Positions 7,983-13,085 of a stretch of DNA of 13,085 nt are shown here, piece after piece. Positions within the stretch are counted from its first letter, which is position 1. Each line of letters opens with the position of its first letter. Source of the stretch: Candidatus Methylomirabilota bacterium (GTDB taxonomy: Bacteria; Methylomirabilota; Methylomirabilia; Methylomirabilales; 2-02-FULL-66-22); NCBI GenBank assembly GCA_016208645.1, contig JACQXP010000546.1, positions 1 through 13,085 on the forward strand. The letters run 5' to 3'. The notes beneath the pieces were generated by a model that was not told where the DNA came from, made no database searches, and worked only from the letters and a program-made list of their open reading frames with translations. The translations under genes were made by a program, and so were the position numbers.

Positions 7983-8804
7983 ATGCGCGGCCGTTTGTGG
8001 GGATTGGCGCTTTACATGTTCGTCCTGGGGTTCATCCTGAACCTGCTGGGCATCGTCAGCCACGTCCTTGTCAGCTCCCTAGCCAAGCGGTGGTTCGGGA
8101 CGCCTCTGCCGACGGCGTTCACCACCGAGTGGTTTGCCTACGCGTGGAGCAACTTCGACCTTGGCCGCGTCCTCGGGGTCACGATTTTCATCGCCCTGGC
8201 GGTTGTGGTCCTGGCGCTGATCCTGGGATTCCCGGCGGCCTACATCCTGGCCCGACGGAACTTCCGGGGGAAGCCCCTCTTGCTGCTCCTGTACTTCTTG
8301 CCGCTGCTGATCCCCCAGATGACCTATGGGATCCCGCTGGCGACGACGATGTACCGGTACGCGATCGGGGGAACGGTGGCGGGGGTCATCCTGGCGAACC
8401 TCGTCCCAATGGTCCCCCTGGCCGTCTTCATCCTGATGCCGTTCTTCGAGCAGATCAGCATGAACCTGGAATGGGGCGCGGCCATGATGGGGGCGAACCG
8501 CTTCCAGGTCTTCCGCCGGATTCTCCTTCCGCTGACTGTCCCGGGCCTGCTCACGGCGGGCGTCCTGATCCTGGTGAACACGGTGTCGAACTTCGAGCTG
8601 ACCTTCCTCGTCTCCGGCGCCGGCTCCCAGACCCTGGTGGTCGCCCTCTTCTACAACGTCTTCGCCGGGGGCGTCCGGCCCGTGTATTCCGTGGACGCCA
8701 TGGCGGTGATGTACATGACCACGGTCATGCTGCTCTTGCTCCTCGCCCTCCGCTTCGTCCGCCCCACCCAGATGGTCTTCCGCCTCGACCAGCCCCAGCG
8801 GTAG
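7983..8804 (+). CDS. ABC importer permease 2 (PotC-like)
   Basis: A 273-residue membrane permease with about six hydrophobic segments and an EAA-type loop near residues 163-190 (EWGAAMMGANRFQVFRRILLPLTVPG). It pairs with permease 1. I chose ATG 7983 (MRGRLWGLALYMF), with GAGG at 7973-7976. The frame is open upstream to about 7866, but there it runs through repeat element B and has no permease character. No hairpin terminator with a T-run is obvious after the stop. Confidence 0.9.
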   Translation: MRGRLWGLALYMFVLGFILNLLGIVSHVLVSSLAKRWFGTPLPTAFTTEWFAYAWSNFDLGRVLGVTIFIALAVVVLALILGFPAAYILARRNFRGKPLLLLLYFLPLLIPQMTYGIPLATTMYRYAIGGTVAGVILANLVPMVPLAVFILMPFFEQISMNLEWGAAMMGANRFQVFRRILLPLTVPGLLTAGVLILVNTVSNFELTFLVSGAGSQTLVVALFYNVFAGGVRPVYSVDAMAVMYMTTVMLLLLLALRFVRPTQMVFRLDQPQR

Positions 8805-9121
8805 CCCCCGGTTGTATCCGCCTGGCTCGCCGTGGGACAGCTTTGTCATGGCTCCCTCGGCGAGTGAACGCTGGCCCGACCCCTCTACCTCCTCCAGGGA
8901 CATTCCTCCACGTCGCATCCTGATGGGGCAGAGACAACCCTCGCAGAACTGAATGGTTAGTATCGTTGATCAAAGGGACCAGCCTAGTCTTCATCGTCGC
9001 AGAAGGGGGAGCCCACGCCGCACGACCCTGTGTGGCGTGGAATGGGAAATGCAATCGCTGTCCCCGCGGCATCCAGCAAACGCCGGGCGCGAGCGGGGCT
9101 GCTGCAACCGGAGCGGGGTGC
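8805..9121. other. Non-coding gap between the ABC operon and the SRPBCC gene
   Basis: About 317 bp without a convincing gene, tRNA, or copy of the heptad or octad repeats. The frame of the following gene is open from about 8966, but the residues (GASGAAATGAG and similar) look non-coding. The only structure I see is the inverted repeat at 8826-8864. Confidence 0.6.
8826..8864 (+). repeat. Imperfect inverted repeat after permease 2
   Basis: CTCGCCG (8826-8832) pairs with CGGCGAG (8858-8864). After one T-T mismatch, GGGA (8834-8837) pairs with TCCC (8853-8856), leaving a 15-nt loop. It begins 21 bp after the permease stop. There is no T-run, so it could be a 3'-end-protecting hairpin, a Rho-assisted terminator or an operator. 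The role is unassigned. Confidence 0.5.
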
Positions 9122-9682
9122 ATGGGATCGGTGATCGTCCGGGTCGAGGCGGCGGTCGAGATCGGAGTGCCCGTCTCCCCCGTCTTCGCCCTGGTGAGCG
9201 ACCCCCCGGCCAAGGCGCGGCTGAACCCGTTCCTCCAGGTCATCCGAATCGAGCGGGAGGATCCGGGACCGCTTCGCGAGGGGAGCGTCACCTTCCTGCG
9301 CCTGCAGAAGGGCACGCGCATCTTCGAGTATCGCACGCGCTGCACTCGCCTGGAGCCCGATCGCCTGCTGGAGAATCAGGCCGAGCTTCCCACGCTGTTC
9401 CGGGTGCGCGTGGAGGTGGAGCCGATCCCGGGCGGGACCCGTCTCACGCAGCGCGAGGAGTGTGAGATCACCCCGGCGAAGCTGGAGCATCTGCCGGTGC
9501 CGCGCCGGGCCGAGCGGGCCTGGCGGACCATCAAGCTGCTCAGCTTGGTCGCACCGAGCCTGGCGCGGGAGACCCATGCGGTGATCCTGCGGGAGCGTGC
9601 CGACGCCCTCCGGGTGGTCATGGAGCGCGAACTCCGGGGCTGGCTCCTGGCGATCAAGGAGCACCTGGAAACTCATGACTAA
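9122..9682 (+). CDS. SRPBCC (START/Bet v1-like) family protein
   Basis: A 186-residue protein whose N-terminal 145 residues fit the SRPBCC fold: an opening strand (VIVRVEAAVEIGVPVSPVFALVSDP), the typical NPFLQVIRIERED / GSVTFLRLQKGTR / YRTRCTRLEPDRLLENQAEL strand series, then PGGTRLTQREECEI. The last 40 residues are a long charged helix (ETHAVILRERADALRVVMERELRGWLLAIKEHLE). These proteins bind hydrophobic ligands or act as cyclases or aromatases; the function here is unknown. The start is ATG 9122 with GGAG just ahead (9110-9113); GTG 9131 is a possible alternative. It stands alone, followed by octad hairpin D. Confidence 0.75.
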   Translation: MGSVIVRVEAAVEIGVPVSPVFALVSDPPAKARLNPFLQVIRIEREDPGPLREGSVTFLRLQKGTRIFEYRTRCTRLEPDRLLENQAELPTLFRVRVEVEPIPGGTRLTQREECEITPAKLEHLPVPRRAERAWRTIKLLSLVAPSLARETHAVILRERADALRVVMERELRGWLLAIKEHLETHD

Positions 9683-9685
9683 ATG

Positions 9686-9767
9686 CGTTCGGTTGTTCGG
9701 TGGTTCGAGCGTTCGGCTGTTCCGGGAACCACCGAACCACCGAACCGTCGAACTACCGAACGTTTTT
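9686..9767 (+). repeat. Octad repeat hairpin D with T5 tail
   Basis: Five tandem 8-mers GTTCGGTT, GTTCGGTG, GTTCGAGC, GTTCGGCT, GTTCCGGG (9687-9726) continue without a register break into AACCACCG, AACCACCG, AACCGTCG, AACTACCG, AACG (9727-9762). The second half is the complement of the first, so the element folds into one long hairpin. CGTTCGGT pairs with ACCGAACG at the base, GTTC pairs with GAAC around a CGG tip, and mismatches fall at the variable positions of the octad. TTTTT follows at 9763-9767, so it can act as an intrinsic terminator for the SRPBCC gene. It begins 3 bp after that gene's stop. Confidence 0.85.
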
Positions 9768-9778
9768 GAGAAAGACTG

Positions 9779-11242
9779 ATGTCTCTTCGACTCAAGATGA
9801 TCCTGGGTATCGGGGCGATCCTGTTCCTGGTGGTCCTGGTCTATACGATCGTGGCCTTGAAGACCCAGGCCAACCACCTGATGAACATGGCCAAGCGCGA
9901 GGCGGAGTTGATCGCCGCGGTAACGGACCGGGCGATCGCCCGGTCCATGGAGGAGGGGAAAAGCCAGGAAATCCAGGCAATCCTCGAACGGATCGGCGAG
10001 GATCCCGACCTGGCCGGGATCCGGATCGTGGATCCCAAGGGGGCAATCCTCCGCTCCAGCAAACCGGAAGAGGTGGGACAGACCCTCACCGGAAAAGAAC
10101 GGCTCGCGGAGGGCAAAGCGTTGGAGCCCTCCTGGGATCTTCTCGGGAGGACCGTGGGCATCTTCCGGCCGATTCCGAACCAGCCGCACTGCACCGGATG
10201 CCATGCCCCAGAGCTCACAACCCTGGGGTTCCTGAACGTCCGTGTCTCGTTCCCCGCCATTGATTCGGAGATGGCCCAGCAGTGGACGTTCATGATCCTC
10301 CTGGCCATCGGCTGTCTCATCGCCGCCGGCGGCCTGATCGGCCTCTTGTTCACCATGGCGGTGGGGCGGCGCATCGATGCGCTCTCGGGGACGATGAGTC
10401 GCGTGGAGGCGGGAGACCTGGCCGCCCGGGTCTCGGCGGATGACCGGGACGAGCTGGGACGGCTCGGGAAGAGCTTCAACGCCATGGTGGCCCGGCTGGC
10501 GGATGCCCGGAGGCAACTGGAGGATCGCCACGCCGAGGAGATCCGGCGGGCGGAGAACCTGGCCTCGCTCGGCCAGATGGCGGCCGGCATCGCCCACGAG
10601 ATCAACAACCCCATCGCCGGCATGTTGAACTGCGTGCGGAGCCTCCTCAGGGGAGTCAAGGACGAGCGGCAGCGGATCCAGTACCTCACGATGCTCCAGG
10701 AGGGGCTGGGACGCATCGGCCGGACCGTGGGGCAGCTCCTGAACTTCGCCCGGGAGGCCAAGCCCCAGGTCACCCGAACCGATCTCTCTTCCCTTCTGCA
10801 GCATTGCCTGGCCCTCCTGGAGCAGGACCTGACGGCCCGCAAGATCTCCTGCTCGCTCTCGCCGGACGGCGGTGTGCCCGCCCTGCTGGCCGATCCCTAC
10901 CAGCTCGAGCAGGTCTTCCTGAACATCTTGAAGAATGCGATGGAGGCCATGCCGGAAGGCGGAACGATCACGGTCACCACCGGTCTGCGCCGGCGGGAGG
11001 CGGGCCCATTCGCCGAGGTGCGGATTGCCGACACGGGGGTGGGGGTGGCCCCCGAGCATTTGCCCCGCATCTTCGATCCCTTCTTCACGACCAAGGAGGT
11101 GGGCAAGGGGACGGGCCTGGGACTCTCCGTGAGCTACGGCATCGTGCGGGCCCACGGGGGCTTCCTCGAGGTCACGAGCGCCGTCGGGAAAGGCAGCACG
11201 TTCACCGTGGCGCTCCCGGTCCGACGCGAAGACGCGCAATGA
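9779..11242 (+). CDS. Membrane sensor histidine kinase with periplasmic CXXCH motif
   Basis: A 487-residue sensor kinase. TM1 spans about residues 7-27 and TM2 about 169-194, enclosing a periplasmic sensor of about 140 residues. This contains C138-T-G-C141-H142, the c-type haem attachment signature, in the context IPNQPHCTGCHAPELTTLGFLNVRVS. HAMP follows (about 195-248), then a DHp domain with phosphoacceptor His273 (AAGIAHEINNPIAG) and a HATPase domain with N box NILKNAMEAM, G1 DTGVGV and G2 GKGTGLGLS. The architecture is NtrB/ZraS-like. It would phosphorylate the regulator encoded immediately downstream, whose ATG 11239 overlaps this gene's stop. If the haem is attached, the signal could be redox state or a gas ligand; this is inference from the motif. 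Confidence 0.93.
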   Translation: MSLRLKMILGIGAILFLVVLVYTIVALKTQANHLMNMAKREAELIAAVTDRAIARSMEEGKSQEIQAILERIGEDPDLAGIRIVDPKGAILRSSKPEEVGQTLTGKERLAEGKALEPSWDLLGRTVGIFRPIPNQPHCTGCHAPELTTLGFLNVRVSFPAIDSEMAQQWTFMILLAIGCLIAAGGLIGLLFTMAVGRRIDALSGTMSRVEAGDLAARVSADDRDELGRLGKSFNAMVARLADARRQLEDRHAEEIRRAENLASLGQMAAGIAHEINNPIAGMLNCVRSLLRGVKDERQRIQYLTMLQEGLGRIGRTVGQLLNFAREAKPQVTRTDLSSLLQHCLALLEQDLTARKISCSLSPDGGVPALLADPYQLEQVFLNILKNAMEAMPEGGTITVTTGLRRREAGPFAEVRIADTGVGVAPEHLPRIFDPFFTTKEVGKGTGLGLSVSYGIVRAHGGFLEVTSAVGKGSTFTVALPVRREDAQ

Positions 11243-11270
11243 GAAATGAAAAACCGACAACTGACATTGG
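11237..11270. repeat. Heptad repeat element C at the kinase-regulator junction
   Basis: CAATG (11237-11241) to CATTGG (11265-11270), containing ATGAAAAACCGACAA then CTGACA (11246-11266), identical to 7798-7818 in element B. It is a single-arm version lacking the complementary half. Its first bases overlap the kinase stop codon. Confidence 0.8.
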
Positions 11271-11271
11271 A

Positions 11272-12627
11272 ATGGAGTTGAGAGTGCAGCCCCGGATCCT
11301 CCTGGTGGAGGACGAGCCGATCCTCCGGTTGACGCTGGGGAACGACCTCGCGGAAGAGGGCTACGAGGTCGCGTGCGCTCCCGACGGAGCGGAGGGGCTC
11401 CACCTGCTCCAGGCGCAGGCCTTTGACGTGGCCCTCTTGGATCTCAAGCTCCCCAAGGCGGACGGCCTCACGCTCCTGCAACGCTTCAAGGCCGCGAACC
11501 CGCAGGGCCTCGCCATCATGATGACCGCCTATGGCACCATCCAATCCGCCGTGGCGGCGATGAAGGCGGGGGCCACGGACTACCTGTTGAAGCCCTTTCC
11601 CCCGGAGGATCTCCTGACCCTCCTGCGGGGCCTTCTGGTCCAGCGGCAACCCCGCCGGGGGGACGCAGAGGCGTGGGGTGGCGTCCGGCGGCTGGGCGAT
11701 CTCCTCTACGTGAGCGAACCCATGGCCCGGGCCTGCGATCTGCTCGCCACGGTCGCGCGAAGTGATGCCACCGTCCTGATCCAGGGCGAGACGGGCACGG
11801 GCAAGGAGCTGGCGGCCCGCGCCATTCATCATGCGAGTGAGCGACGGACGCATCCCTTGATCACCGTCGCCTGCGCCGCCATCCCCGAGACCCTCCTGGA
11901 GGCGGAGCTGTTCGGCCACGAGAAGGGGGCCTTCACCGGCGCCATTCGAGACCGGAAGGGGCGCTTCGAGCTGGCCCACCGGGGAAGCCTCTTCCTGGAT
12001 GAGGTGGCCGATCTGGGGCCGGCGGTCCAGGCGAAGATTCTCCGCGTCCTCCAGGAAAAAGAGTTCGAACGGGTGGGCGGAACCCAGACGATCAAGGTGG
12101 ATGTCCGGGTGATCTCGGCGACCCGGAAGCGCCTGGAAGACGAGGTCCTCGCAGGGCGACTGCGGGAGGACCTGTTCTATCGTCTCAAGGTGATCCCGGT
12201 CACGCTGCCGCCGCTGCGGGAGCGCAAGGAGGACATCCTCCCGCTGGCAGAGCATTTCCTGGAGAAGTACGCCCGACCGCTGGGGAAGGAGATCCGGGGG
12301 ATCGCCCCCGAGGCCTGCCGGCACCTGCTCGCGTACCATTGGCCCGGCAACGTCCGGGAGCTGGAGGCCAGCGTCCAGCGGGCAGTGACCCTCACGAAGA
12401 ATCCGACGCTCACGGCAGAGGACATTTCCTTCGAGGGTGTCCCCACGCCTTCCGATCCGGTGAGCGCCCCCTCCCAGCTTCTCACCGATGCCATCCGGGA
12501 GACCGAGCGGCGCTACCTTCAGGAGGTCCTCCGAAGCGTCGGCGGTCAGAAGCAGCGGGCCGCCGAGATCCTGGGGATCAGCCGGAAGACCCTCTGGAAG
12601 AAAATGAAGCTGCTGGGCCTGGAATAA
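11272..12627 (+). CDS. NtrC-family sigma-54-dependent response regulator
   Basis: 451 residues from this start. Receiver domain: acidic E13/D14, phosphoacceptor D57 (LLDLKLPKADG), T85 and K107. AAA+ domain: Walker A GETGTGKE (172-179), the sigma-54-contact loop GAFTGA (219-224), Walker B D243/E244, and the conserved GNVREL segment. The C-terminal Fis-type helix-turn-helix covers the last 35 residues or so (QKQRAAEILGISRKTLWKKMKLLG). It activates transcription by RNA polymerase-sigma-54 after phosphorylation by the upstream kinase. The start is uncertain: ATG 11239 (ATGA overlap, would translate repeat C), ATG 11272, or GTG 11284, which has the best Shine-Dalgarno. No sigma-54 -24/-12 site was recognised in this window, so its target is elsewhere or self-regulation is cryptic. 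Confidence 0.93.
   Translation: MELRVQPRILLVEDEPILRLTLGNDLAEEGYEVACAPDGAEGLHLLQAQAFDVALLDLKLPKADGLTLLQRFKAANPQGLAIMMTAYGTIQSAVAAMKAGATDYLLKPFPPEDLLTLLRGLLVQRQPRRGDAEAWGGVRRLGDLLYVSEPMARACDLLATVARSDATVLIQGETGTGKELAARAIHHASERRTHPLITVACAAIPETLLEAELFGHEKGAFTGAIRDRKGRFELAHRGSLFLDEVADLGPAVQAKILRVLQEKEFERVGGTQTIKVDVRVISATRKRLEDEVLAGRLREDLFYRLKVIPVTLPPLRERKEDILPLAEHFLEKYARPLGKEIRGIAPEACRHLLAYHWPGNVRELEASVQRAVTLTKNPTLTAEDISFEGVPTPSDPVSAPSQLLTDAIRETERRYLQEVLRSVGGQKQRAAEILGISRKTLWKKMKLLGLE
11274..11286 (+). promoter_or_regulatory. Shine-Dalgarno favouring a GTG start of the regulator
   Basis: GGAG at 11274-11277 lies 6 nt before GTG 11284, which would give a protein starting MQPRILLVEDE, right at the receiver domain. 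The upstream ATGs at 11239 and 11272 have no comparable site. This bears only on the start choice. Confidence 0.45.
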
Positions 12628-12642
12628 CGGGAACACGAATGA

Positions 12643-12711
12643 CGTTCGGGCGTTCGAGAGTTCGGGCGTTCGGTAGTTCGAGGAACAACCGAACGACCGA
12701 ACCGCCGAACG
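12643..12711. repeat. Octad repeat hairpin E
   Basis: Five 8-mers GTTCGGGC, GTTCGAGA, GTTCGGGC, GTTCGGTA, GTTCGAGG (12644-12683), then in the same register AACAACCG, AACGACCG, AACCGCCG, AACG (12684-12711). The arms pair as CGTTCGG with CCGAACG at the base, then GTTCG and GTTCGG blocks separated by 2-3 mismatches, closing at GTTC/GAAC. It begins 15 bp after the regulator stop. The tail is CCTTTCC, a weak T-run, so it is less terminator-like than copy D. Confidence 0.85.
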
Positions 12712-12749
12712 CCTTTCCTCCCCCTGCATGACCCAACACTGAGCAGGCA

Positions 12750-13085
12750 ATGTTCCGTCGGATTGCGGCGTGGCTCACCGAGCGGACCGGAGGCCGGCCC
12801 TTCGAGGCGTTCCAGATCGAGGTGACCACCCGCTGCCTCCTCCGGTGCGCCATGTGCCCCCGGGTCGTCCTGGCCGACCGGTGGCCGGAGATGGACCTGC
12901 CCTGGCAGACCTTCGAGCGCCTCGCGTCCGCCTTTGACCGGACACGGCACGTCCACCTGCAGGGATGGGGGGAGCCGCTGCTGCATCCGCGTCTCTTCGA
13001 CATGATCGCCCTGGCCAAGGGCGCCGGGTGCCGGGTGGGGCTCACCACCAACGGGATGCGCCTGGACCTGGAGGCAGGGACGCGG
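12750..13085 (+). CDS. Radical SAM protein, 3'-truncated by the window
   Basis: The first 112 residues of a radical SAM enzyme, open to the window end. C29-X3-C33-X2-C36 (TTRCLLRCAMCPR) is the canonical motif for the SAM-binding [4Fe-4S] cluster. GWGEPLLHP (about residues 74-82) is the SAM-contacting GGEP-type motif, and LTTNG is the next conserved strand. The opening resembles SPASM/Twitch-type radical SAM proteins, but the C-terminal part that would decide substrate is outside. The start is ATG 12750, with only a weak AGCAGG ahead of it. It follows octad hairpin E, so it is probably a separate transcription unit. Confidence 0.88.
   Translation, partial: MFRRIAAWLTERTGGRPFEAFQIEVTTRCLLRCAMCPRVVLADRWPEMDLPWQTFERLASAFDRTRHVHLQGWGEPLLHPRLFDMIALAKGAGCRVGLTTNGMRLDLEAGTR

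Noticed and set aside
8966..9121. N-terminal extension of the SRPBCC protein
   Set aside because: The residues are Gly/Ala/Cys-rich without fold character. The family's first strand begins just after ATG 9122.
8805..9121. A tRNA or small RNA gene in the gap
   Set aside because: No cloverleaf arms, TTCRA-type T-loop in context, or terminator with a T-run were seen.
9683..9778. Sigma-54 (-24/-12) promoters upstream of the kinase and in the other gaps
   Set aside because: No TGGCAC-N5-TTGC-like pair with correct GG/GC spacing was found by eye in any intergenic gap.
8984..11260. A very long antisense open frame (758 codons) opposite the SRPBCC and kinase genes, and similar long frames overlapping fdhA at 492-2756 and the ABC genes
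   Set aside because: They are artefacts of GC-rich codon usage: low-complexity Gly/Arg/Pro/His-rich translations with no recognisable domain, lying over genes with complete conserved motifs.

Overview
The window is GC-rich, coding-dense DNA with every recognisable gene on the + strand. It fits a diderm, selenocysteine-decoding bacterium with anaerobic or facultative C1 metabolism: an in-frame UGA with a bacterial SECIS hairpin lies in a formate dehydrogenase gene, a solute-binding protein carries a Sec signal peptide, and there is an NtrC-type two-component system. Methylomirabilota/Rokubacteria or a desulfobacterial or myxobacterial lineage would fit, but this is inference from style only.

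Layout. (1) 1-4431, formate dehydrogenase module: the 3' part of a selenocysteine-containing catalytic subunit (Sec at 352-354), a four-cluster iron-sulfur subunit, and after a repeat-bearing gap an FdhE-type maturation protein. No cytochrome b (gamma) subunit is visible and the beta subunit lacks a clear membrane anchor. (2) 4448-8804, ABC importer: probable promoter, periplasmic binding protein, internal hairpin terminator, PotA-like ATPase, and two permeases separated by a repeat element. The substrate is unknown. (3) 8805-9682: a non-coding gap with an inverted repeat, then an SRPBCC-fold protein. (4) 9779-12627: a membrane histidine kinase whose periplasmic domain has a CXXCH haem-type motif, and its sigma-54-dependent NtrC-family response regulator. 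(5) 12750 to the end: the start of a radical SAM enzyme.

The feature not explained by genes is a set of five structured intergenic repeats. Three (3459-3576, 7789-7943, 11237-11270) are built from 7-nt units of the form TTGTCRG/CYGACAA bounded by CAATG/CATTG. Two (9686-9767, 12643-12711) are built from 8-nt units: GTTCGNNN on one arm, then AACNNCCG in unbroken 8-nt register on the other, so each folds into a long hairpin with periodic mismatches. The octad elements flank the two-component operon exactly, and a heptad element sits on its kinase-regulator junction. These are the best candidates for something undescribed.

The formate dehydrogenase genes and fdhE work together: catalysis, electron transfer, and cofactor or sulfur-dependent maturation. 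The four ABC genes form one importer. The kinase and regulator form one signalling pair, whose target promoter is not recognisable in this window.
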